Origin: Nonomuraea montanisoli
Lineage (GTDB): Bacteria > Actinomycetota > Actinomycetes > Streptosporangiales > Streptosporangiaceae
Length of the DNA stretch: 64,000 nucleotides
Reading direction: 5' to 3'
NCBI RefSeq assembly: GCF_013363975.1
Contig: NZ_JABWGN010000007.1
Location: 62,001-126,000, forward strand
In this document: positions 33,527 through 40,677 of the stretch, one piece after another
Position numbering within the stretch: the stretch's first letter is position 1
Layout: each line of letters starts with the position of its first letter
The notes under the pieces: model-generated
Database searches by the model: none
What the model saw: only the letters and a program-made list of their open reading frames with translations
What the model was told of the DNA's origin: nothing
Made by a program: the position numbers and the translations under genes

Positions 33527-35011
33527 ATGTCCGACGACTCCGATCGAGGTACCGTGTCCAGCCCACAGCTCGACTCACCCGCCAACCCCGCGACCCCCTC
33601 CAAAGGTCGCACCCCGGCCGTGATCCGGCTGCTGGTGCTCGCCACGTTCGTGGTCATCCTCAACGAGACGATCATGATCAACGCGATCCCGCGGCTGATG
33701 GACGCCCTGCACATCACCGAGCAGACCGCGCAGTGGCTCTCGACCGCGTTCATGCTGACCATGGCCGCGGTCATCCCGATCACCGGATGGTTCCTGCAGC
33801 GGGTGTCCACCCGCGTCGCCTACACCACCGCGATGGGGCTGTTCCTGCTCGGCACGGCGCTGGCCGCGGTCTCGCCGACGTTCGAGGTGCTGCTGGGCGC
33901 CCGCATCGTCCAGGCGTCCGGCACGGCGGTGATGATGCCGCTGCTGATGACCACGCTGATGCAGGTGGTGCCGGAGTCCGAGCGGGGCCGCGTGATGGGC
34001 AACGTCACGCTGGCCATCTCGGTCGCGCCCGCGATGGGCCCGGCGGTCTCCGGCGTGATCCTGCAGTTCGGGTCCTGGCGGCTGCTGTTCGCCGTGGTGC
34101 TCCCCATCGCCGGCCTGATCGCCTGGCGCGGCCTGAAGCAGCTCGAGAACGTCGGAGAGCCCGAGTTCAGCACCATCGACTGGCTGAGCGTGATGACCGC
34201 CGCGGCCGGCTTCGGCGGCCTGGTCTACGGGCTCAGCCAGTTCGAGGGCGGTGACGTCCGCGTCGCCGCCACGATCGTGGTGGCCGGGCTGGTCGCCATC
34301 GGCGTCTTCGTCGTCCGCCAGCTCTCGCTGCAGAAGCGCGGCGTGCCGCTGATGGACCTGCGCACCCTGCGCCACCGCACCTACACGGTCGCGCTGATCC
34401 TGATGTCGGTGGCCTTCATGGCGATGCTCGGCTCGATGATCCTGCTGCCGCTGTACCTGCAGAACCTCCGCGGGCTCAGCCCCCTGGAGACCGGGCTCCT
34501 CGTGATGCCGGGCGGTCTCGCGATGGGGCTGCTCGGTCCGACCGTCGGCCGCCTGTTCGACCAGTTCGGCGGCCGGGTCCTGGTCATCCCCGGCGCGATC
34601 GGGATCACGCTGGCGCTCGCCGGCTTCACCCAGGTCACGATGACCATGCCGTACTGGCAGCTCCTCGGCCTGCACGCGCTGCTCATGGTGAGCCTGGCGG
34701 CCACCTTCACCCCGGTCTTCACGCTCGGGCTCGGCGCGGTCCCGCCGCACCTCTACTCCCACGGCAGCTCGATCCTGAGCACGTTGCAGCAGGTCGCCGC
34801 GGCCTTCGGCACCGCGCTCGTGATCACCGTGATGAGCGCGCGCGCCGACGCGCTGAAGGCCGCGGACGTGCCCGACGCTCTCGCCCTGCTCGACGGCATG
34901 CGGCTGGCCTTCATCATCGGCGCGGTGCTGTCCCTGGCCGTGGTCGTGGCCGCCCTGCTCCTGCCGGCGCGGGCCGACAACGCCGGCGAGTTCGCGGGAC
35001 CCGCCCACTGA
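33527..35011 (+). CDS. DHA2-type MFS multidrug efflux transporter
   Basis: A 494-residue transporter with about 14 helices. Features include ETIMINAIPRLMDALHITEQTAQWLSTAFML (motif D1), the PxxGWFLQRVSTR loop, the motif C region in ISVAPAMGPAVSGVILQFGSWR, and long C-terminal helices. This is the EmrB/QacA group that exports drugs by proton antiport. The ATG at 33527 (MSDDSDRG) is chosen; an ATG 27 codons upstream would add unstructured sequence. It is next to, and divergent from, the DrrAB-like exporter, making a small export cluster. Confidence 0.92.
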   Translation: MSDDSDRGTVSSPQLDSPANPATPSKGRTPAVIRLLVLATFVVILNETIMINAIPRLMDALHITEQTAQWLSTAFMLTMAAVIPITGWFLQRVSTRVAYTTAMGLFLLGTALAAVSPTFEVLLGARIVQASGTAVMMPLLMTTLMQVVPESERGRVMGNVTLAISVAPAMGPAVSGVILQFGSWRLLFAVVLPIAGLIAWRGLKQLENVGEPEFSTIDWLSVMTAAAGFGGLVYGLSQFEGGDVRVAATIVVAGLVAIGVFVVRQLSLQKRGVPLMDLRTLRHRTYTVALILMSVAFMAMLGSMILLPLYLQNLRGLSPLETGLLVMPGGLAMGLLGPTVGRLFDQFGGRVLVIPGAIGITLALAGFTQVTMTMPYWQLLGLHALLMVSLAATFTPVFTLGLGAVPPHLYSHGSSILSTLQQVAAAFGTALVITVMSARADALKAADVPDALALLDGMRLAFIIGAVLSLAVVVAALLLPARADNAGEFAGPAH

Positions 35012-35044
35012 GGGCCGGGGTCACGGGGTGATCCGGGGGAAGAC

Positions 35045-35503
35045 TCAGCGATCACCCCAGAGAGCGCGGACCTCCTCGTAGACCTTCTGCCCGTGGGAGA
35101 TCTCCACCACGTTGCCGTCCGGGTCCTTCAGGGCGCACACGTATCCCACCGGATCGGGCAGGTCCATGGGCTCCCAGTGCAGGCAGCCCATCCGTCGCGC
35201 CTCGTCGGCCATGCGGTCCACGTCCGCGCGTTCCGGAACCTCCATGCCCAGGTGGGCGAACGGTCCCAGTTGCGGCTGCGGCTTGCCCCGGTCCTGCGCG
35301 AACTCCACCAGGACGAGCACGAACGGGCTGTCCGCCTGGCCGTCGTTGGACAGCCAGGCGTTGCGGCCGTGCTCGTCCGTGTGCCTGGCGACCACCACGA
35401 GCGGGGTCATCGTCGTGTAGAACGCGACCGCCCGGTCCAGGTCGCAGCTCGGCAGGGCGACATGGGTCCAGCGGGCCTCGGTGAGCTTCGAGTCGGGTGT
35501 CAT
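35045..35503 (-). CDS. VOC (glyoxalase/dioxygenase) superfamily protein
   Basis: A 152-residue protein with two beta-alpha-beta-beta-beta units: THVALPSCDLDRAVAFYTTMTPL, then FAHLGMEVPERADVDRMADEARRMGC and VGYVCALKDPDGNVVEISHGQ. Candidate metal ligands are His in THVAL, His in AHLGM and Glu in VVEIS. It could be a lyase, isomerase or resistance protein. The ATG at 35503 follows a short Pro/Gly-rich frame extension that is not used. It stands alone between the MFS pump and a Cys-rich gene. Confidence 0.88.
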   Translation of the reverse strand: MTPDSKLTEARWTHVALPSCDLDRAVAFYTTMTPLVVVARHTDEHGRNAWLSNDGQADSPFVLVLVEFAQDRGKPQPQLGPFAHLGMEVPERADVDRMADEARRMGCLHWEPMDLPDPVGYVCALKDPDGNVVEISHGQKVYEEVRALWGDR

Positions 35504-35561
35504 GGACGACCCCCCTGGTGAGGCGGCGACTCTCACTCACAGTGTGCCCGCCCGGCCGAGG

Positions 35562-35993
35562 TCAGGCCGGGGCGCCGCCGATGGCGCAGGCGCGGCACGG
35601 GGGCTGGCCGCAGGTGCACTGCATGATGGCGTCCAGGACGTCGTGGTCGTGGTACAGGCACTGGTCCTGGCAGGTGTGGCGGGGGATGAAGCCGGCCTGG
35701 ATCTCGTCCGGCCAGGGCTCCTCGCCCTCGCGGCAGCGGGTGAACATCTCGGGGTCCTCCGAGTGGAGGCCGTGCATGCGCTCCCGCGCCTGGGTCTCCA
35801 GCACGCGGGTCTCCGCCGCCATGCTCTTGAGCTGGGAGGCCAGGCTGGAGTAACGGGCGTCGCCGGTTCGTACGTGGGCGGCGCGCAGCGCCATCACCGC
35901 GTTGCCCAGGAAGCGGCTGGCGTCCTGGAGGTCGGTGGTGTGGTGCAACTGCATGCCGGTGACGCCTCGGACCCACACCGCGTCGTTCTTCAT
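35562..35993 (-). CDS. hypothetical protein with a Cys/His-rich C-terminus
   Basis: A 143-residue protein. The first two thirds are helical (FLGNAVMALRAAHVRTGDARYSSLASQLKSMAAETRVLETQARERMHGL). The C-terminal 45 residues are rich in Cys and His: TRCREGE, RHTCQDQCLYHDHDVLDAIMQCTCGQPPCRAC. The eight Cys and several His look like a metal site, most likely zinc. No family is recognised. It lies between the VOC gene and the formamidase operon, separated from the latter by a terminator, and so is not part of it. Confidence 0.65.
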   Translation of the reverse strand: MKNDAVWVRGVTGMQLHHTTDLQDASRFLGNAVMALRAAHVRTGDARYSSLASQLKSMAAETRVLETQARERMHGLHSEDPEMFTRCREGEEPWPDEIQAGFIPRHTCQDQCLYHDHDVLDAIMQCTCGQPPCRACAIGGAPA

Positions 35994-36267
35994 GGAGTGA
36001 TTGACCTTTCGAAAATGGCAGGCGCGCCAGAAGGAAGCCGGGGGTCTGCGCCTGTCTGGGGAGGTGTATCACCATCTAGGTCTTTTTGTGATGATACCTG
36101 CGGTTTTGCCGGTTTTTATGGACAGCTTGTCAGTGTGCACTCGGGCAAAGCCGGCGGGGTGGCGGGACAAAGAGGGCGAAGACCCGGTGTGACGGGCGTC
36201 CGTGCCCAACCGGGCGCTTCGGGCGGGCAGCCCGTTCTTGGCGGGAAATTTGCGAACTGTTGAAGAA
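35994..36267. promoter_or_regulatory. gene-free stretch with a candidate operator upstream of the Cys-rich gene
   Basis: No gene is seen here. At 36066-36097 an imperfect inverted repeat (gtatcac ... gtgatgatac) surrounds a T-rich spacer (tctttttg) in an AT-rich patch about 75-100 bases upstream of the Cys-rich gene, where a promoter would lie. The rest is unremarkable. Confidence 0.3.
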
Positions 36268-36299
36268 GTGGGGCCCCGCCGGCCTGGGCGGGGCCCCAC
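36268..36299. terminator. terminator after the formamidase gene
   Basis: Arms gtggggccccgcc (36268-36280) and ggcggggccccac (36287-36299) form a perfect 13-bp GC stem with a six-base loop, 12 bases after the formamidase stop. It ends the fmdB-amiS-fmdA operon transcribed leftward. Confidence 0.8.
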
Positions 36300-36311
36300 G
36301 GTGGGCGGCTG

Positions 36312-37559
36312 TCAGCTCGTCACGGCGCACTGTCCGCGGTCCTCCCGCACCGGTCCCTCCGACGTCGGACGGACGTCGAAGTCGAAGATCGCGGTGGGCA
36401 GGTAGAGCGAGCAGCATGCGTTCGGGATGTCGACGATCCCGCTGACACGCCCCTCGATCGGGGCCGAGCCGAGCAGCAGGTACGCCTGCTCGCCCGTGTA
36501 GCCCCATCTCTTGAGGTACTCGACCGCGTTGAGGCAGGCCCTGCGGTAGGCCACCGTCGCGTCGAGGTAGTAGTTCGTGTCCGTGTCGTGGTCGACCGAG
36601 ATCCCGATGAACGACAGGAACTCGGAGTACCGGGGCTCCACGTTCCCGGGCATGAAGATCGGGTTGGTGGTCACGCCGTACTTCTCCATGCCGCCCTTGA
36701 TGAGGTCGACGTGGAAGTCGATGAAACCGCCCATCTCGATCGCGCCGCAGAAGGTGATCTCGCCGTCGCCCTGGCTGAAGTGCAGGTCACCTCCGGAGAG
36801 CTTCGCGTCGTTCACGTGGACCGGGTAGAAGACCCGGGCCCCGCGCGTGAAGTTCTTGATGTCGTGGTTGCCGCCGTTCTCCCGTGCCGGGACGGTGCGG
36901 GCGCCTTCACTGGCTATCCGCTCCATCGCCTCGCCGGTCGCCGTGCCGCAGAGCGCGTTGTCGGTCAGCGGCGGGAGGCCGAGCGGCGGGACCCGGTCCG
37001 GGTCGGTGTCGATGAGCGCCTGCTCCCGGCGGTTCCACGTCGCGAGCAGTTCGGCCGACGGCGCCGTGCCGAACAGTCCGGGGTGGGTGATGCCGGTGAA
37101 CCGCACACCTGGCAGGTGGCGGGACATGGCCACCATCCCGTGGAAGTCCCATATCGCCTTGTACGCGTCCGGGAAGTAGTCGGTGAGGAACCCGCCGCCG
37201 TTCGCCTTGGCGAAGATGCCGGTGTACCCCCACCCCTGTCCTGGCGCGTCCCCCATCTGCTGCGGCACCGGGCCGAGGTCCATGATGTCGACGACCAGGA
37301 GGTCGCCAGGCTCGGCTCCCTCGACGCCGATCGGTCCGCTGAGCATGTGCGCTCTGGTCAGGTCGACGTCGCGTACGTCGTTCGCCGAATCGTTGTTGCC
37401 GATCTGGGCGTCGGTCCATTCCCGGCATTCGACCCGGAATTCATCACCCGGGCGAACCATTTCCACCACGGGAATGTCAGGGTGCCATCTGTTGTGCCCG
37501 GGTATTTCTTGGTCGCGCATCGGCTTCGACTGATCGACGGTATATATGATTTTCGGCAT
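36312..37559 (-). CDS. fmdA: formamidase/acetamidase
   Basis: A 415-residue protein with strong FmdA signatures: GHNRWHPDIPVVEMVRPGDEFRVECREWTDAQI near the N-terminus, HMLSGPIGVEGAEPGDLLVVDI, ITHPGLFGTAPS, and the late block SGGDLHFSQGDGEITFCGAIEM. Formamidases hydrolyse formamide to formate and ammonia in the cytoplasm. The start MPKIIYTVDQSKP is the family start. It is the last gene of the operon, following amiS by 77 bases and ending at a strong terminator. Likely induced by short amides under nitrogen need; no regulator gene is adjacent. Confidence 0.95.
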   Translation of the reverse strand: MPKIIYTVDQSKPMRDQEIPGHNRWHPDIPVVEMVRPGDEFRVECREWTDAQIGNNDSANDVRDVDLTRAHMLSGPIGVEGAEPGDLLVVDIMDLGPVPQQMGDAPGQGWGYTGIFAKANGGGFLTDYFPDAYKAIWDFHGMVAMSRHLPGVRFTGITHPGLFGTAPSAELLATWNRREQALIDTDPDRVPPLGLPPLTDNALCGTATGEAMERIASEGARTVPARENGGNHDIKNFTRGARVFYPVHVNDAKLSGGDLHFSQGDGEITFCGAIEMGGFIDFHVDLIKGGMEKYGVTTNPIFMPGNVEPRYSEFLSFIGISVDHDTDTNYYLDATVAYRRACLNAVEYLKRWGYTGEQAYLLLGSAPIEGRVSGIVDIPNACCSLYLPTAIFDFDVRPTSEGPVREDRGQCAVTS

Positions 37560-37636
37560 GATGTCCTTCTTCGCTGGTGGTCCTCTCGGAGTTCTCGGAT
37601 ACTGGCGCGTCGTGACACCTCCCTCGAATGCGCTCG

Positions 37637-38302
37637 TCACGTCCAGCGGGGGCGGTGCCGCGGGTCGCTGACGCCCAGCTCCTCGTCGCTCGGCGCCGGC
37701 GCCGCCGGAGACGGCTCGCGCCCCCGGGTCAGCGGCCACAGCGCGCCGAAGACCAGGACGCCGAAGACGGCGAGGATGACGGCGATCGTCTGCGGGTTGC
37801 GCCAGTAGCCGGTGAGGATCAGGAACGCGGGGATCGCCGCCGTGACCCAGCCCTCGATCGCCGTGACCCAGCCCGTGTACTTGGTGATCTGCTCCTTCTT
37901 CATCCCCAGGAGCACGAAGAAGAGGAACCACAGGTACGACCAGTAGAGCCAGATGACGCCGAACGCCGGATCACCCAGGATCCGGAAGTTGGCGAACGAG
38001 TACCCGAGCGCCATGATCGCCACGAACAGCGAGAAGTAGCCGACTCCCGTGGAGTCGAAGTTGCCGAGCAGGTTGACCCCGACGTAGAGATAGGTGAATC
38101 CGAAGAGATAGATCCCGGACGCCCCGAGAATCTCCAGCGGCCTGGTCTGGTGCGTGACGATCACCAGCGTGGGCACGATCACCTGCAGGGCCCCGACGAA
38201 CAGGTTGAAGATCCCCGCCGCCCGCGGGTCCACCTTGTTCAGCAGCATCATGCCGTTCAGGAAAAGCACCGCGCCGACGTAGAGAAGTCCGACGGCTCCC
38301 AT
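37637..38302 (-). CDS. amiS: AmiS/UreI family amide/urea channel
   Basis: A 221-residue protein with six or seven helices and clear AmiS/UreI features: GAVGLLYVGAVLFLNGMMLL at the start, GASGIYLFGFTYLYVGVN mid-protein, and LYWSYLWFLFFVLLG. The cytoplasmic tail (~30 residues) is Pro/Arg-rich. UreI/AmiS channels let urea or short amides pass through the membrane. Its place between fmdB and fmdA supports formamide or acetamide as the substrate. Confidence 0.93.
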   Translation of the reverse strand: MGAVGLLYVGAVLFLNGMMLLNKVDPRAAGIFNLFVGALQVIVPTLVIVTHQTRPLEILGASGIYLFGFTYLYVGVNLLGNFDSTGVGYFSLFVAIMALGYSFANFRILGDPAFGVIWLYWSYLWFLFFVLLGMKKEQITKYTGWVTAIEGWVTAAIPAFLILTGYWRNPQTIAVILAVFGVLVFGALWPLTRGREPSPAAPAPSDEELGVSDPRHRPRWT

Positions 38303-38361
38303 CAGCGACGCACCTCCTCATTCATGCTCGGGACGGACGTATGGAAGGCCCCGCGCCGCCC

Positions 38362-38637
38362 TCACGGGCGGGGCAGTCGCTGCAGGGCCGGGTGAGGAGG
38401 CTGCCGGCGTCGCGGGGCGGGCACGCTCGTGACCACCTCGGGGGCCTCGCGGCTCTGCTCCTCCCGGGAGCGCGCGCGGGCCGTCGTCGGGGACACCTGG
38501 CTGAGGTACGGCGAGGAGAAGACGCGCGACGCCGGGCTCCGGCACTCGGGACAGTCGAACACGGCCGAAGCGGTGCCGATCGGCAGGCGCACCTCGAATC
38601 GTCCGCAATCGCGACAGCGATACTCGTAAGTCGCCAT
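38362..38637 (-). CDS. fmdB: FmdB family zinc-ribbon protein
   Basis: A 91-residue protein. Residues 1-45 are the FmdB zinc ribbon: MATYEYRCRDCGRFEVRLPIG with CxxC, then FDCPECRS with the second CxxC. The tail is unstructured and basic (ARSREEQSREAPEVV, PAPRRRQPP). FmdB was first seen as a regulator of formamidase in Methylophilus. It is the first gene of this operon, which agrees. An ATG two codons upstream is also possible. Confidence 0.9.
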   Translation of the reverse strand: MATYEYRCRDCGRFEVRLPIGTASAVFDCPECRSPASRVFSSPYLSQVSPTTARARSREEQSREAPEVVTSVPAPRRRQPPHPALQRLPRP

Positions 38638-38981
38638 AGGCACCCGCCAGAGATTGAGCCCGTGTTTGTCCCGCCTTTGGCGCCGGCTGCTGCCGCGCCA
38701 ACGGTCGATGGCGATTCAGGCCATATACTTCAGCCAACCCCCGCCCCAACTCGGTGTCAAGGTCGGCGGCAATGCGCGGACCGCGCGGAATGGCGCGCCC
38801 TGGCGGAAAGTCGGGAATCGGTGGCCTATTCGTTCCGCAGGGGCCCGGAACGTCGATATCTTTTTAAGACGGGCCGCCGTTGATTTCCCGAGGGCCGCGA
38901 TAATTTGCCGCCGCTTGGGGAAGTCCTCACCCCTGCGATCCCGCCGGTGTGACCAGCCTCACAGAACCCCCTATACACCTG
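38638..38981. other. gene-free divergent promoter region between fmdB and the dehydrogenase operon
   Basis: About 340 bases without a credible gene. The stretch is less GC-rich than its flanks in parts (for example around 38850-38875, with cgatatctttttaag), as expected for promoters. No clear operator for the fmd side is seen. The KstR2-type site of the other side lies at its right edge. Confidence 0.5.
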
Positions 38982-38995
38982 ACCAAGCGCTTGCT
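38982..38995. promoter_or_regulatory. KstR2-type operator upstream of the dehydrogenase/cholesterol oxidase cluster
   Basis: The 14-mer accaagcgcttgct matches AnCAAGnnCTTGnT, the published KstR2 operator pattern of mycobacteria, at every fixed position. Its core caagcgcttg is a perfect palindrome. It overlaps the likely -10 region (TACGCT at 38995-39000) and lies 11 bases before the ATG, so a bound repressor would block transcription. Related TetR proteins share similar AAGCGCTT sites, so the regulator could be another family member. Confidence 0.6.
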
Positions 38996-39006
38996 ACGCT
39001 CCGCGC

Positions 39007-40086
39007 ATGGTGTCCACCCTGGTCTGGGGTACCGGAAACGTGGGCCGCGCCGCCATCCGAGCGGTCGACGCCCACCCCGCGCTCGATCTCACCGCCGTCC
39101 TCGTCCACGACCCCGCGAAAGCGGGCCGGGACGCGGGCGACCTGGCCGGCCTCGGCCGTCCTCTGGGCGTCCGCGCCACCGACGACGTCGACGCCGCCCT
39201 TGGCACGCGTCCCCGGGCGGTGGTGTACGCGGCGTCCGGCGACATCCGCCCCGACGAGGCGCTCGGCGACATCACCAGAGCCATCCGGGCGGGGGCCGTG
39301 GTCGTCACGCCGTCCCTCTACGCCCTGTACGACCCGCGCGACGCCCCGCCCGAGATGCGGGCGCGGGTCCTGGAGGCCGTCGCGGAGGGCGGCGGGTCGC
39401 TGTTCGTCTCAGGCGTCGACCCGGGCTGGGGCAACGACGTGCTGCCCCTGCTGGTCAGCGGGCTGGCCGGCACCGTGGACGCCGTCCGCTGCCAGGAGAT
39501 CTTCGACTACTCCGTCTACGACCAGGAGGACTCGGTCCGCTACCTGGTCGGGATGGGGCAGCCGATGGACTACGAGCCGCCCATGATCGCCCCGACCGTG
39601 CCGACCATGGTCTGGGGCGGGCAGATCCGGCTGATCGCCCGTGGCCTCGGGGTCCGGGTCGAGGAGATCCGCGAGAGCGTGGAGCGGCGCCCCCTCGACA
39701 CCACCGTCTCCACCGCCACGATGGGCGAGTTCAAGGCGGGCACGCAGGGCGCGCTGCGCTTCGAGGTGCAGGGGATCGTGGGCGGCGAGCCGCGGATCGT
39801 GATCGAGCACGTGACCCGGATCCACCCGTCGTGCGCGCCGGACTGGCCGGCGTCGCCCGACCAGGGCGGGGCGCACCGGGTGATCATCGAGGGGCGGCCG
39901 CGCATCGAGGTCACGGTCGAGGCCACCGACGAGGGCGGCAACCGGGCCGCCGGCGGTAACGCCACCGCCGCCGGGCGGCTGGTCAACGCCATCGAATGGC
40001 TGGCCGAGGCCGGGCCCGGGCTGTACGACGCGCTCGACGTCCCCCTCCGTCCCGCCACGGGCAAGCTCGGAAGGAGCCATTCGTGA
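39007..40086 (+). CDS. dihydrodipicolinate-reductase-like NAD(P)-dependent dehydrogenase
   Basis: A 359-residue protein with an N-terminal Rossmann fold (STLVWGTGNVGRAAIRAV, ~3-20) and a DapB-like middle (VVVTPSLYALYDPRD). It resembles the actinobacterial DHDPR-like proteins (2,4-diaminopentanoate dehydrogenase type) that are often near lipid or sterol genes. It is too long and too divergent to be DapB itself. The ATG is six bases from a TACGCT box, so the mRNA is probably leaderless. It overlaps the next gene by GTGA. The substrate is unknown. Confidence 0.8.
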   Translation: MVSTLVWGTGNVGRAAIRAVDAHPALDLTAVLVHDPAKAGRDAGDLAGLGRPLGVRATDDVDAALGTRPRAVVYAASGDIRPDEALGDITRAIRAGAVVVTPSLYALYDPRDAPPEMRARVLEAVAEGGGSLFVSGVDPGWGNDVLPLLVSGLAGTVDAVRCQEIFDYSVYDQEDSVRYLVGMGQPMDYEPPMIAPTVPTMVWGGQIRLIARGLGVRVEEIRESVERRPLDTTVSTATMGEFKAGTQGALRFEVQGIVGGEPRIVIEHVTRIHPSCAPDWPASPDQGGAHRVIIEGRPRIEVTVEATDEGGNRAAGGNATAAGRLVNAIEWLAEAGPGLYDALDVPLRPATGKLGRSHS

Positions 40087-40592
40087 GGGTCGACATCCCC
40101 GACGGCAAGGATCCGATCACGTACGTGTGGGGCGAGCTGGTCCCCGGCATCGGCCCCGCGGCCTCCCACTTCTCCCTCGCCGTGTACGCCCACACCACCC
40201 TCGGCCTGCGCGAGTTCGAGGCCGCCCGGCTGCGGGTCGCGCAGATCAACGGCTGCGCGTTCTGCCTCGACTGGCGTACCGAACGGGACGGGCAGAAGGT
40301 CGAGCCGGAGTTCGCCGACGCGGTGGCGGACTGGCGCGCCACCGACGCCTTCGACGAGCGGACCCGGCTGGCGGCCGAGTACGCCGAGCGGTACGTGCTC
40401 GACCACCACGGCATCGACGACGAGTTCTGGGCGCGGATGACCGCGCACTACAGCCAGGTCGAGATCGTCGAGCTGAGCATGAGCATCGGGTCGTGGCTGG
40501 CGTTCGGCCGGCTGAACCGGGTGCTGGGGCTGGACACCGTGTGCGTGCTTCCCAGCGGCGGCTCCTCGCCGGCCAAGCCTCCCAGGCCGTAG
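40083..40592 (+). CDS. carboxymuconolactone decarboxylase family (AhpD-like) protein
   Basis: A 169-residue helical protein with the CMD/AhpD core around residues 45-70: LREFEAARLRVAQINGCAFCLDWRTERDGQK. The CxxC pair is present (CAFC), as in AhpD-type peroxidases, but the usual His three positions after it is a Trp. The GTG start overlaps the dehydrogenase stop. It may handle peroxide made by the oxidase encoded 85 bases downstream; that link is inference. Confidence 0.85.
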   Translation: MRVDIPDGKDPITYVWGELVPGIGPAASHFSLAVYAHTTLGLREFEAARLRVAQINGCAFCLDWRTERDGQKVEPEFADAVADWRATDAFDERTRLAAEYAERYVLDHHGIDDEFWARMTAHYSQVEIVELSMSIGSWLAFGRLNRVLGLDTVCVLPSGGSSPAKPPRP

Positions 40593-40677
40593 GCCACGGG
40601 CCGTAGGCAACAGTAGGCAATTCGACGACTCAGGGCGCGAGCAATCCGAAAAACCCCTCAAGAGTGAGGAACGCGGC

